Positions 45,553 to 54,712 of a stretch of DNA of 64,000 bases are shown here, in pieces. Below the pieces are notes generated by a model that ran no database searches, was not told the origin of the DNA, and saw nothing but the letters and a program-made list of their open reading frames with translations. The stretch is from an uncultured Alphaproteobacteria bacterium (GTDB taxonomy: Bacteria; Pseudomonadota; Alphaproteobacteria; Methylaequorales; Methylaequoraceae). How positions within the stretch are numbered: position 1 is the first letter of the stretch; each line of letters begins with the position of its first letter. The DNA lies in the NCBI GenBank assembly GCA_902522465.1, contig CABYVV010000001.1, forward strand, positions 1 through 64,000, read 5' to 3'. A program made the translations under genes and the position numbers.

Positions 45553-47463
45553 ATGCATACTCTTAAAAGATTAATACAACAAAATACTAAAAGATTTGAA
45601 AGACTACTGAAGAACCAGGCATCAAAAAAATTAAAAGAAGGTTGTTATGTTTATGAACTAGAGGCAGATACTACCATCCCCTCAGAATATATATTGATGA
45701 CACATTTTTTTGGTATCATCAATCTTAGTCTGCAAAGCAAAATGGTAAAATATATTTTGAAAAGACAAAATAAAGATGGAGGTTGGCCACTTTTTTTTGA
45801 TGGAGAATCAGACATAAGTGCATCAATAAAAGCGTATTATGCTCTTAAGCTATCAGGTGAAAGTGAGAACTTAAAACATATGAAACGAGCGAAAAGTTTT
45901 ATTTTGAAAGTAGGGGGTATTGAGAAAGCTAATGTTTTTACAAAAATATCACTTGCTCTTTTTGGTCAAATCTCTTGGAATTCATTACCTTTTATGCCAA
46001 TTGAAATTATTAAATTTCCGTATTGGTTTCCTTTCAATATATATAAGATCTCTTACTGGTCTAGAACTGTATTAGTACCTCTTCTAATAATAATGAATCG
46101 AAAACCTCTAGCATCAAATCCAAATAAAATTTCTATAGATGAACTATTTATTAACCCAAAAAATAAGTTCAATAAAATAAAATTACTGAGTGAAAAAAAC
46201 TTTTTTTCCAAATTTTTTTTGTTTCTAGATAGTTTTGCAAGAATTTTTTTTCCTATAGTACCTAAAAAATTTAAAAATTATTGTGAACTTACAGCAATTA
46301 ATTGGATAATAAAAAGGCTTAATGGTGAAGATGGTCTCGGTGGAATTTTCCCTGCAATGGTCAATTCTTTAATTGCTCTTCATACAATTAATAAAAAAAA
46401 ATACGAAAAACAAATTGAGATTGCAAGAAAAGCTATTGATAGGCTTGTTGTAAAAAAAAAGGATTTTGCTTACTGTCAACCCTGTTTTTCACCAGTTTGG
46501 GACTCAGGATGGATGGGTTTGGTTCATTTGGAAAATGAACAAGATGTTGAAAGTCTAGTTAAATGGTTCCTTAAAAAAGAAATTAAAACCAATGGAGATT
46601 GGTCTTATAATAAAAAAAAAAAAACTCCAGGAGGATGGGCATTTCAATTCAATAATGAATTTTACCCCGATGTTGACGACACAGCACTCGTCGGAATGTT
46701 TTTAGATAGGTATAATAGAAAAAAGAAGAGTAAGTCAGTTACTAGTTCTATTGAAAGAACTAGAAAATGGATTTTATCGATGCAGTCTGACAATGGCGGA
46801 TGGGGGGCATTTGATATAAATAATACATATTATTATCTTAACTCAATACCATTTGCAGACCATGGAGCTCTTTTAGATCCTCCAACGGCTGATGTATCTG
46901 CGAGGTGTTTAAGTTTTTTGAAACAACTAAATAACCCAAATGATAAAGTATCTATAAATAAAGCAATAAAATATCTTCTTTCTGAACAAGAAAAAGACGG
47001 CAGTTGGTATGGAAGATGGGGTACAAATTATATTTATGGAACTTGGTCAGTCTTATCTGCACTAAATATTGTTGATTTTAAAGAAAAGAAAGAAGTTTTT
47101 GAGAAGGCAAAAAATTATTTAAAAAAAATGCAAAGGAAAGATGGTGGATGGGGTGAGGATGGAAAATCTTATTATAAGGGTCATGAAAATGCTGTAAAGA
47201 TAAGCACTCCTTCTCAAACAGCTTGGGCTTTAATGGGTCTTTTAGCTGCTGGAGAAATTGGTAGCTTAGAAGTAGAGAATGGATTAAGGTATCTTACCAA
47301 TAAAAATTTGAAATTTAGTGAAGATTCATACACCGCAGTGGGATTTCCAAAAGTATTTTATTTGAAATATCACGGTTATGCTGAATATTTTCCTTTACTT
47401 GCAATTTCAAAAATTAAGAATCAATTAAAAAAGAATTCAATTTTTCCTAATTATGGAACATAA
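45553..47463 (+). CDS. shc: Squalene-hopene cyclase
   Basis: A 636-residue triterpene cyclase from ATG 45553 (MHTLKRLIQQNTKRFER), the start that fits the 13-base gap after hpnE; a longer reading from 45496 would overlap hpnE. The catalytic DXDD acid is FYPDVDDTALVGM, and several QW repeats are seen (KRQNKDGGWPLF, MQSDNGGWGAFD, SEQEKDGSWYGRWG, KMQRKDGGWGEDG). It cyclises squalene to hopene at the membrane. Its presence with hpnC/D/E/G/H makes hopanoid production very likely. Confidence 0.96.
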   Translation: MHTLKRLIQQNTKRFERLLKNQASKKLKEGCYVYELEADTTIPSEYILMTHFFGIINLSLQSKMVKYILKRQNKDGGWPLFFDGESDISASIKAYYALKLSGESENLKHMKRAKSFILKVGGIEKANVFTKISLALFGQISWNSLPFMPIEIIKFPYWFPFNIYKISYWSRTVLVPLLIIMNRKPLASNPNKISIDELFINPKNKFNKIKLLSEKNFFSKFFLFLDSFARIFFPIVPKKFKNYCELTAINWIIKRLNGEDGLGGIFPAMVNSLIALHTINKKKYEKQIEIARKAIDRLVVKKKDFAYCQPCFSPVWDSGWMGLVHLENEQDVESLVKWFLKKEIKTNGDWSYNKKKKTPGGWAFQFNNEFYPDVDDTALVGMFLDRYNRKKKSKSVTSSIERTRKWILSMQSDNGGWGAFDINNTYYYLNSIPFADHGALLDPPTADVSARCLSFLKQLNNPNDKVSINKAIKYLLSEQEKDGSWYGRWGTNYIYGTWSVLSALNIVDFKEKKEVFEKAKNYLKKMQRKDGGWGEDGKSYYKGHENAVKISTPSQTAWALMGLLAAGEIGSLEVENGLRYLTNKNLKFSEDSYTAVGFPKVFYLKYHGYAEYFPLLAISKIKNQLKKNSIFPNYGT

Positions 47464-48124
47464 AAAAAAATTCAAAAAGGTAGGTTTTATTTTTGGTCTG
47501 AAGCGAGAGATGAAGTTATTTTCTAATTTGAATAAAAAAAATTATTGTGTTTATGGCTATGGTAAATCTTCAAAGGAAGCAACAAGAAAACTTTTAAAGC
47601 TTGGCGTAGACCTTGTTATAAATTTCGGGTTTGTTGCGTCTATTTCTAAAAAACTAAAAAACGGTGATATTGTTATCATTGATAAAATTTTTAATGAGAA
47701 AAAAGAAAAGCTTTCAACCTTAAAATTTGATATAGATTTGCTTAAAAATTTTAAAAATAACTTCAATTTTGTAAAATGCAATTTACTTACTGTTCAGAAA
47801 ATTGTGATGAGAAAAAAAGATAAATTGAATCTTACAAAAGAATTTAAATCAGTCTCTGTGATTGATATGGAGGCTTTCTACATAAAAAAAGAGTTGTCAA
47901 AATTTAATGTCCCAATGATTTCTTTTAAAGTAATATTTGATGATCTTGCTTTTGATATTCCCTCTTATATTTTAGATTGTATTAATGAAAAAGGTGAAAT
48001 CAGAATTGCAAGCTTCCTGATTAAGTTGATTGTAAATCCTAAGAGAGTATTTGATCTTTTAGATTTGAGCAAAAGATTTTCTGCAAGTGAGAGGATTCTC
48101 AAGGGTGTAATCAATGCTTTATAG
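47453..48124 (+). CDS. hpnG: Hopanoid nucleosidase HpnG
   Basis: A 223-residue nucleoside-phosphorylase-like protein. VGFIFGLKREMKLF at the start, VINFGFVASISKKLKNGDIVI in the middle, and SVIDMEAFYIKKE and ISFKVIFDDLAFDIP near the end match HpnG. It removes adenine from adenosylhopane to give ribosylhopane, the step after HpnH. It overlaps the end of shc by 11 bases and ends 10 bases before the convergent hpnH. Confidence 0.88.
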   Translation: MEHKKKFKKVGFIFGLKREMKLFSNLNKKNYCVYGYGKSSKEATRKLLKLGVDLVINFGFVASISKKLKNGDIVIIDKIFNEKKEKLSTLKFDIDLLKNFKNNFNFVKCNLLTVQKIVMRKKDKLNLTKEFKSVSVIDMEAFYIKKELSKFNVPMISFKVIFDDLAFDIPSYILDCINEKGEIRIASFLIKLIVNPKRVFDLLDLSKRFSASERILKGVINAL

Positions 48125-48134
48125 ATAGAATACG

Positions 48135-49334
48135 TTATTTAATTTTTTTAGCTAAATCACTTTGAGGGTTTATCGCTGCTCCAGCAGATGGGATAGGCGA
48201 ATCGTTACTTTCATTTTGTTTTTCAGCATGCAGCTTTTTCATCATTTCACTTACATGAGTGTCGTGGAAGAAGTCTGGATCTCTTGATTTACTTATGTCA
48301 ATCTCTTCTGCCATTGCTCCCTCTGTCTTTGGACCTTTTAAGGCAACGGATACGGCCTTAAGCGGATTGGTGAAAACGTCAGTAACTGCTGAGGCTTCAT
48401 ACCCACAATGTGCCATACAATCTGAACACTTATCATAGTTTCCAGTACCATATTTATCCCACTCAGTATCATTCATCAGTTCTTTAAATGATTTTACATA
48501 ACCCTCTCCAAGGAGATAACAAGGCTTTTGCCATCCAAATATATTTCTTGTGGGGTTTCCCCATGGGGTACACTTGTACATTTGATTCCCAGCAAGAAAA
48601 TCAAGATAAAGACCTGAATGACTAAAATCCCATTTTTTAAAATCCTTAGATTTAAAAACATTTCTAAAAAAATTTTTGGTGTTAGATCTTTTTATGAAAT
48701 GTTCCTGATCTGGTGCCCTCTCATAAGCAAAACCAGGAGAAATGGTTATACCATCTACTTTTAGCTCATCAGTCACATAATTAAGGAATTCCTTTAAACC
48801 ATCCTCGTGAGCATTATCAAAAATTGTACAGTTTACATTACACCTAAATCCCAGCGATTTCGCCTTTTTTATGGCTGAAACACATCTGTCGAATACCCCC
48901 TCTTGACAAACGGCTTTGTCGTGTTCTTCTTTCATACCATCTAAGTGAACTGACCATGTGAAATATGGACTAGGTTTGTAATCGGATAATTTTTTTTCCA
49001 TTAAAACTGCATTTGTGCATAGATATACGAATTTCTTTCTTTTAATAAGCTCTCTTACAATTTCTGGCATTTCTTTGTGTATTAATGGTTCACCACCCGG
49101 AATAGAAACAATAGGAGCGCCGCATTCCTCTACAGAATCTATGCACTCCTGGGTAGATAATCTTTGATTTAGGATCTCCTTCGGATAATCAATTTTACCA
49201 CATCCAGCACAAGCCAGGTTACATCTAAAGAGTGGTTCCAGCATTAAAACAAGAGGGTATTTTTTTCTCCCCAGTACCTTCTGTTTTAAAATATAAGATC
49301 CTACTCTTATTTGTTGTATTAAAGGAATTCCCAT
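48135..49334 (-). CDS. hpnH: Radical SAM adenosylhopane synthase HpnH
   Basis: A 399-residue radical SAM enzyme. The cluster motif CNLACAGC has cysteines at 38, 42 and 45, with SIPGGEPLIHKEM downstream and a C-terminal SPASM-like cysteine set (YDKCSDCMAHCGYEASAV). It links a 5'-deoxyadenosyl group to hopene, starting C35 hopanoid side chains. It is followed upstream by ispH, 38 bases apart on the same strand, and faces hpnG. Confidence 0.96.
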   Translation of the reverse strand: MGIPLIQQIRVGSYILKQKVLGRKKYPLVLMLEPLFRCNLACAGCGKIDYPKEILNQRLSTQECIDSVEECGAPIVSIPGGEPLIHKEMPEIVRELIKRKKFVYLCTNAVLMEKKLSDYKPSPYFTWSVHLDGMKEEHDKAVCQEGVFDRCVSAIKKAKSLGFRCNVNCTIFDNAHEDGLKEFLNYVTDELKVDGITISPGFAYERAPDQEHFIKRSNTKNFFRNVFKSKDFKKWDFSHSGLYLDFLAGNQMYKCTPWGNPTRNIFGWQKPCYLLGEGYVKSFKELMNDTEWDKYGTGNYDKCSDCMAHCGYEASAVTDVFTNPLKAVSVALKGPKTEGAMAEEIDISKSRDPDFFHDTHVSEMMKKLHAEKQNESNDSPIPSAGAAINPQSDLAKKIK

Positions 49335-49372
49335 AATTTAATTTTTAATTTATTGTTTTTAAAATGTAAAGG

Positions 49373-50341
49373 TTAATTTGCTACCTCAATGTTTGTCAAT
49401 TCTCTTGGTAGTTTGAATACTATATTTTCCTCAATTCCAGGTCTTTTTTCAATTTTAATTTCTCTAAATGAGGAAATTCTATTAATGACCTCCTTAACAA
49501 GTTCATCTGGAGTTGATGCCCCAGAAGATATTCCAATTGACTCAACATTATTGAACCAATTACTATCGAGATCATCGGCAGTTTCTATCAAGTAAGTATT
49601 AACTCCTGATTCTTCACCTAGATCCCTCAATCTATTGGAGTTTGAACTATTTTTGGCTCCTACAACTAGAATAAGATCAACGTGATCAACTAAATCTCTA
49701 ACAGCAGATTGTCTGTTTTGGGTAGCGTAACAAATATCTTTAACATCAGGACCTTCAATCATTGGGAATCTAGTTTTTAAAGCCTCAATAACAACTCTTG
49801 TATCATCAACTGATAATGTTGTTTGACTTATGTAAGATAATTTGTTGGGATTTTTTACTTTAAGTTTATAAACATCCTCGGTATTTGAAACAAGATAAAC
49901 ATCCCCAGAAATTCTTCCCATAGTACCCTCAACTTCTGGATGACCCTCATGACCTATTAAAATAACTTCATAGCCCTTAGACGAATACCTTTGACCCTCT
50001 TTATGAACTTTAGCAACAAGTGGGCAAGTAGCATCTAGGATTGGAAGTTTTCTATCTTTTGCCGTATCTTCTATTTTTTGGGCCACACCATGGGCGCTAA
50101 AAATTGTAACGGCTCCTGGAGGGATTTGATCTAATTCTTGCACGAATATAGCTCCTTTGGAGCTAAGATTGTTCACAACTCTTTTATTATGTACGATTTC
50201 ATGTCTTACATAAACTGGAGGTCCATAAATTTTTAATGCTCTTTCTACAATCTCTATTGCTCTTTCAACTCCAGCACAAAAGCCTCTTGGCTGGGCTAAA
50301 AAAACTTTTAAGGGTTTAAGATTTTTTTCTGTAATATCCAT
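49373..50341 (-). CDS. ispH: 4-hydroxy-3-methylbut-2-enyl diphosphate reductase
   Basis: A 322-residue [4Fe-4S] enzyme that ends the MEP pathway, giving IPP and DMAPP. Cluster cysteines lie in QPRGFCAGVERAIEIV (Cys22), ILDATCPLVAKVH and KDICYATQNRQ. VYVRHEIVHNKRVV and SNSNRL are family marks. It is placed between hpnH and hpnA, so like dxs it is tied to the hopanoid locus. Whether it also serves a hopanoid-specific reduction is not shown by sequence. Confidence 0.96.
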   Translation of the reverse strand: MDITEKNLKPLKVFLAQPRGFCAGVERAIEIVERALKIYGPPVYVRHEIVHNKRVVNNLSSKGAIFVQELDQIPPGAVTIFSAHGVAQKIEDTAKDRKLPILDATCPLVAKVHKEGQRYSSKGYEVILIGHEGHPEVEGTMGRISGDVYLVSNTEDVYKLKVKNPNKLSYISQTTLSVDDTRVVIEALKTRFPMIEGPDVKDICYATQNRQSAVRDLVDHVDLILVVGAKNSSNSNRLRDLGEESGVNTYLIETADDLDSNWFNNVESIGISSGASTPDELVKEVINRISSFREIKIEKRPGIEENIVFKLPRELTNIEVAN

Positions 50342-50352
50342 AATAATGTTAA

Positions 50353-51339
50353 CTAGATTTTGTTAAACCATTCTACAGCATCTTTTATAGCACTTTTTGC
50401 AGATCTAGGTCTATAACGAAGATTTTTTTTTGCTTTATTAGACGAAAAAAACATTTTCTTTCTGGACATTTTTAAGCCCTCAACCGTCAGTGAAGGTGTT
50501 TTATTATTAAAAAATCTATGTAAAATTTCGTTAATATATGCTAGCGGCATTAAATACTTAGGATTCAATTGTAATATTATTTTAGGTTTATCTCCAAATT
50601 CCGAGATGTAATCCAAAAAGTCCTTAAAATTCATGTTTTCTCCACCAAGAATATATTTTTCACCAATTTTTCCATATTTCAGTGCAAGAAAATGACCTTC
50701 TGCAACATCGTCAACATGAACGATATTAAGTCCTGTATCTACATAGGCTGGCATTTTTCCAGTTAATACATCAAAAATAATTTTTCCGGTTGGGGTTGGC
50801 TTTACATCTCCACGACCTATTGGTGTTGAAGGATTAACAATAACACCCTGAATCTTTTTTTTTTTTATAAATTTCATAACAATACATTCTGCTAAGTATT
50901 TTGACTTCTTATAATCTCCAATCATATCATCGAAAGTAACAGAAGTTTCCTCATCAGAGATTTTTCCTGTCTCAATTCCAAGAGTTGCTACGCTTGAAGT
51001 ATAAACAATTTTTTTTTTATGTTCTAATACCTTTAAACAAATGTTTTCTGTTCCTCGTACATTAGAATCATAAATAGATCTTGGGTCTTTTGTCCAAAGC
51101 CTATAGTCAGCGGCAACATGAAAAACAATATCTGAATCTCTAACCGGTTTATCCAAACTTTTAATATCTTTTAGGTCTCCGTAAAAAAAATTTATTTTAG
51201 ATTTGATTTGTTCAAGGTTAGTTAGATCAGTATTGTTTCTAACTAACGCATTAACTTTATATTTCTTTTTCAAGGCCAATTTTACAATAGATGAGCCTAG
51301 AAAGCCATTTGCGCCAGTTATCAATAGTTTTTTACTCAT
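50353..51339 (-). CDS. hpnA: Hopanoid-associated sugar epimerase HpnA
   Basis: A 328-residue extended short-chain dehydrogenase. The NAD motif GANGFLGSSI is at residues 7-16, VVFHVAADYRLW-like text reads IVFHVAADYRLW, and YTSSVATLG and the YKKSKYLAE catalytic pair follow. HpnA is assumed to act on the sugar or ribose part of composite hopanoids. It leads hpnA-ispH-hpnH on the minus strand. The 126-base stretch before it (51340-51465) probably carries its promoter; no clear motif is visible there. Confidence 0.9.
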   Translation of the reverse strand: MSKKLLITGANGFLGSSIVKLALKKKYKVNALVRNNTDLTNLEQIKSKINFFYGDLKDIKSLDKPVRDSDIVFHVAADYRLWTKDPRSIYDSNVRGTENICLKVLEHKKKIVYTSSVATLGIETGKISDEETSVTFDDMIGDYKKSKYLAECIVMKFIKKKKIQGVIVNPSTPIGRGDVKPTPTGKIIFDVLTGKMPAYVDTGLNIVHVDDVAEGHFLALKYGKIGEKYILGGENMNFKDFLDYISEFGDKPKIILQLNPKYLMPLAYINEILHRFFNNKTPSLTVEGLKMSRKKMFFSSNKAKKNLRYRPRSAKSAIKDAVEWFNKI

Positions 51340-51465
51340 TTTTCTTAAACTTAAAATAGTACATAGTCAATGGAATGATTTTTTCTAATATTTTTTGTAA
51401 TTTGTAAAACTTATTTTTTATTTTATAAATTTTAGATCTATAAAATATTTAAAAATTAACCTATT

Positions 51466-52287
51466 TTAATTTTCTAATTTTAAAAATATCTCACCCATAC
51501 CATCTATATTTTTGTCTCCAAGATATCTCATTGTTGATTTTCTTTCTTTAAACATTTTTATCCCGTATTTTTTAATAATATAGTTATTTAATAATTGATA
51601 AAAGATAGACGAGGAAAATCCATTTTCTTTAAAAAAAGTTTTTGAAAATGAATTATCATTTGTTAGGATCGTTCCTCTTTTCATCCCAACTCCAAAATTT
51701 TTTCCAATATCTTTTTTAATAATTACTGTACCAGCAATCATATTATTACAGCAGTAATTTCTCACTCCAGAATTCACAAAAATCAATCCTCTCCGCATGT
51801 TTAAAGCTAGATAATCTCGAGCTTTTCCTTTTATAATTATATCTCCCCCTTTCATCCCAGACTTACTCCCTGGAAGTGGTGAACCAACAAAATCACATGC
51901 GTCTTTATTTATATTTATACTTCCTCCAGTCATTTCAGAACCAACAAAATTTTCTGCAGATCCATTTACAATTATGTTTCCACCTGACATTTTCGCTCCG
52001 AGAAAAGAACCTACATTTGAGTTTATTTTTAGATTTCCATTTTTCCATTTCCATCCAACATAATCACAGTTGTTATTGATTCCAGAAATTTCAACTTTAA
52101 CATTTTCTTTTTTATTAATTTCAACCTTGATGTCAAAAAGATCTCCTATTTTTTTTTCAATATTCCCGTAGAGTATTTTTAGTTTGAAGATTGAGTTAAA
52201 ATTAAGACTTGCATCAATTAAACTAATATTTCTCAAATCAAGGTGATGATTGATTTTTATTTTTGGTTTAAGAATGATATTTTTCAT
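51466..52287 (-). CDS. fhcC: Formyltransferase/hydrolase complex subunit C
   Basis: A 273-residue FwdC/GltB-C-like right-handed beta-helix protein with repeated Gly-x-x-Met-x-Gly-Gly turns (GAKMSGGNIIVNG, GSEMTGGSININ, GMKGGDIIIKG, GVGMKRGTIL). Subunit C of the Fhc complex is a structural subunit of the enzyme that moves the formyl group from H4MPT to methylofuran and hydrolyses it to formate. It overlaps fhcD by 4 bases and is last in the operon. Confidence 0.9.
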   Translation of the reverse strand: MKNIILKPKIKINHHLDLRNISLIDASLNFNSIFKLKILYGNIEKKIGDLFDIKVEINKKENVKVEISGINNNCDYVGWKWKNGNLKINSNVGSFLGAKMSGGNIIVNGSAENFVGSEMTGGSININKDACDFVGSPLPGSKSGMKGGDIIIKGKARDYLALNMRRGLIFVNSGVRNYCCNNMIAGTVIIKKDIGKNFGVGMKRGTILTNDNSFSKTFFKENGFSSSIFYQLLNNYIIKKYGIKMFKERKSTMRYLGDKNIDGMGEIFLKLEN

Positions 52288-53168
52288 GTAATGATCGATT
52301 TTAATTTAAATAAATAAGGACCGAGCTTGCCACCGTAATTTCCGGCAGATATTCTCTCAACACCTTTGGTCTCTTTGGATTTTATTATCTCTGTTATTCC
52401 TAACTTCATGGCCAATTCAATATCTTGTTTATTAATACCATCTATCACTATTTCTAACACACAATTAATTTTTCTATTTAACTTTGAGTTAACAATAGTC
52501 CTTAAATTAGGACAATAATCAAAATTAGTTGATGCAATTAGACCCTTATATTTAGATCCAACTTTTGAACCTGACCTCACTATTCCTCCTGGAAAGGGTA
52601 AAATTATATTTTCTAATTTGTTCATTTTTTTTACCGCTAGCTCAGCTGCATACAACACACTTTTTATATTTTCACCTAAAATTAAAAAATTTCCTCCTCC
52701 AATACCTTCCATTTGATATGCAAAATCTTCACATAGGAATTCTCCGTCCATTACTGGAATTCTCCAAAATCTTCTATTTCCTAACATTTTTGCTATTTGG
52801 TATCCATCGCCAAAGTATCTCAAAGAATTTCCCAGAGGAATTTTTTTCTCTCCTGAGTTTCCTGAAAATACAGCAGATGTAGGAGAGGTCATCAAACATT
52901 GCCCAGTTCTATTAAGAATTTGTTTTGCAAGTTCTTTTGAAGACATAGAAAAAACCAATACAGATACACCTGGCCTACCATCTGGGGTCTGATTAGGTAA
53001 CAATTTAGATTCTATTCCAGCTTCACATCCACAAGCTATTACTGATGTAGCGAACCCACAAAATGAATTCGCAGCATTAAATGCCCAGTTATCGTTATAA
53101 GCAGTAATAATTAATCTTGAAACTTTCATTGGAAAAGCTTCAGCAAAAGTATCTTCAACTTTAATCAT
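52284..53168 (-). CDS. fhcD: Formylmethanofuran:H4MPT formyltransferase subunit (FhcD/Ftr)
   Basis: A 294-residue Ftr. It begins VEDTFAEAFPMKVSRLIITA, with FATSVIACGCEAGIES, TPDGRPGVSVLVFSMS, YFGDGYQIAK and FRIPVMDGEF-like text (read WRIPVMDGEFLCED), all typical. It transfers formyl from 5-formyl-H4MPT to methylofuran. Its ATG overlaps the fhcB stop (ATGA), so fhcB, fhcD and fhcC are one operon, with no room for fhcA between B and D. Confidence 0.93.
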   Translation of the reverse strand: MIKVEDTFAEAFPMKVSRLIITAYNDNWAFNAANSFCGFATSVIACGCEAGIESKLLPNQTPDGRPGVSVLVFSMSSKELAKQILNRTGQCLMTSPTSAVFSGNSGEKKIPLGNSLRYFGDGYQIAKMLGNRRFWRIPVMDGEFLCEDFAYQMEGIGGGNFLILGENIKSVLYAAELAVKKMNKLENIILPFPGGIVRSGSKVGSKYKGLIASTNFDYCPNLRTIVNSKLNRKINCVLEIVIDGINKQDIELAMKLGITEIIKSKETKGVERISAGNYGGKLGPYLFKLKSIIT

Positions 53169-54256
53169 TTGATAGATATTCTTTTCATTAACTCACAAAT
53201 TTCAATGTAATCAGATTCAATTTTTTTCTTTAACTTCATTGTCGCCGCTCCATCGGATCTGACTACTATTCCATCAACGTCAATTCCAGGTGTTTTAACT
53301 GGAATAAAAACATCATATTTTTTTTTATTTTTTGTATTCGGGTGACCAATAAAAATATTTTTTTTAAAGTTTTCTACCAATGGACTTTTATTTAAATTGG
53401 AAAAAATAAATTGTGTATTGAGATACTTTTTTTGGAATGTTGAATTATTTTTTTGTGGATTATAATCAACTCCCCAATCTGTAAATTTCAAAAATCCAGG
53501 AAAGCCAGTTTTTGTTATACATGAATTGATAAAGCCTGAAGAATTATTAAGACCCGATAACTTAAAAAGTCTAATTTTTTTATTGTTATTATTCAATTTT
53601 TCTAAAATTCTAAATATTTGTTGTATAAATATGAAATCATCATTTGGATTAAAAACCAAAACTGGATACTTAGATTTTCTGAATTTTTCATACATGTCAG
53701 AAAATTTATTTTCTTTTTTTTTTGAAGTAAAACTGGAAAAATAAGGTATGAAATCAAATAATTTTTTCAACTTAAACTCTTTATTAAAAATTGAAAATAA
53801 TTTTTCACTTAAAAAAAATATTGATTTTTTTCTTTTCTCATTCCAATAAATTTTTTTTTCAAATCTTATTAAAATTTCTCTTTCAAAATTACCAATAAAA
53901 AATAGTAAATCACATCTATTCCTTAATTCATTAAAAGATACAAGTGAGGCTCCATATCTTTGAAATGCATCATAAAAATTATTTATCTCATTAGATTCAA
54001 AATGATTAACTGACAACCTTTTTTTTTCAGCAAAACTTAAAACGGAATTAATAGACTTTTGATCACATGCAAGTCCGTCAAAATGTACTAAGTTTTCTTT
54101 TTGCAAAACATCTATTAGTTTATCTATTGCATAATTTATTGAAACTTCTCGTCCATTAATCAGTGGTTTTGATTTTTGATTTAGATTTAATTCCTTGCTA
54201 TCTAATTGTTTATCAGTTATTCCAAAAAAGAAAAAGTCAGAAAGTTTTTGGTTCAT
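53165..54256 (-). CDS. fhcB: Formyltransferase/hydrolase complex subunit B
   Basis: A 363-residue FwdB/FhcB-like subunit, recognised by LVHFDGLACDQKSINSVLSF, AFQRYGASLVSFNELRNRCD, FFIGNF and the ending VKTPGIDVDGIVVRSDGAATM then KLKKKIESDYIEI. The bacterial form lacks the molybdopterin and Fe-S redox chemistry of archaeal FwdB and is thought to be structural. Sequence is divergent and Lys/Phe-rich. It overlaps the upstream pterin-dehydratase-like gene by 4 bases. Confidence 0.83.
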   Translation of the reverse strand: MNQKLSDFFFFGITDKQLDSKELNLNQKSKPLINGREVSINYAIDKLIDVLQKENLVHFDGLACDQKSINSVLSFAEKKRLSVNHFESNEINNFYDAFQRYGASLVSFNELRNRCDLLFFIGNFEREILIRFEKKIYWNEKRKKSIFFLSEKLFSIFNKEFKLKKLFDFIPYFSSFTSKKKENKFSDMYEKFRKSKYPVLVFNPNDDFIFIQQIFRILEKLNNNNKKIRLFKLSGLNNSSGFINSCITKTGFPGFLKFTDWGVDYNPQKNNSTFQKKYLNTQFIFSNLNKSPLVENFKKNIFIGHPNTKNKKKYDVFIPVKTPGIDVDGIVVRSDGAATMKLKKKIESDYIEICELMKRISIK

Positions 54257-54630
54257 TTTTTAGAATATTTGATGTAAGCAAAGCGAGGGTCTGATGGAGT
54301 TCCTTCTAGAGATGATTTTTCATCTTGTGGGTTCCACAAGATAAATTCATCAATTTTTTTTGCTAAATCAAAATCAAGTTGAGTTATACCCTTCATTGAA
54401 TGGTTCATTAGTTTTACTTCAACAAATGCATACGAAACTTGAAGGTCAGGATGATGCCACGCTGCTTCGGCAAGATGCCCAATAGAATTAACAACCATTA
54501 ATGTAGATTTCCAACTGTGAGTTTTGTATGTTTTGCGTATCCATTTCCCATCATACTTCCACCCTAATAAATTTTCATCCAACAACCTATTAATTTCTGT
54601 CTCATTATAAACTTTAATCTCTTTATTCAT
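54253..54630 (-). CDS. Pterin-4a-carbinolamine dehydratase-like protein of the C1 cluster
   Basis: A 125-residue PCD/DCoH-fold protein with WKYDGKWIRKTYKTHSWKST, the conserved AAWHHPDLQVSYAFVEVKLM and GITQLDFDLAKKID. The EAxxHHPD core is the dehydratase active site. Homologues of this type lie in many H4MPT clusters, where a pterin-related role is supposed but unproven. It leads the dehydratase-fhcB-fhcD-fhcC operon and is divergent from mptG over 82 bases. Confidence 0.82.
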   Translation of the reverse strand: MNKEIKVYNETEINRLLDENLLGWKYDGKWIRKTYKTHSWKSTLMVVNSIGHLAEAAWHHPDLQVSYAFVEVKLMNHSMKGITQLDFDLAKKIDEFILWNPQDEKSSLEGTPSDPRFAYIKYSKK

Positions 54631-54712
54631 AAATTACCCTTTTTTATAACAGATGGCGAATATCATAGTATATTTATAATCTAGAATTAAAAATAAAAAA
54701 GTTAAATTTATT

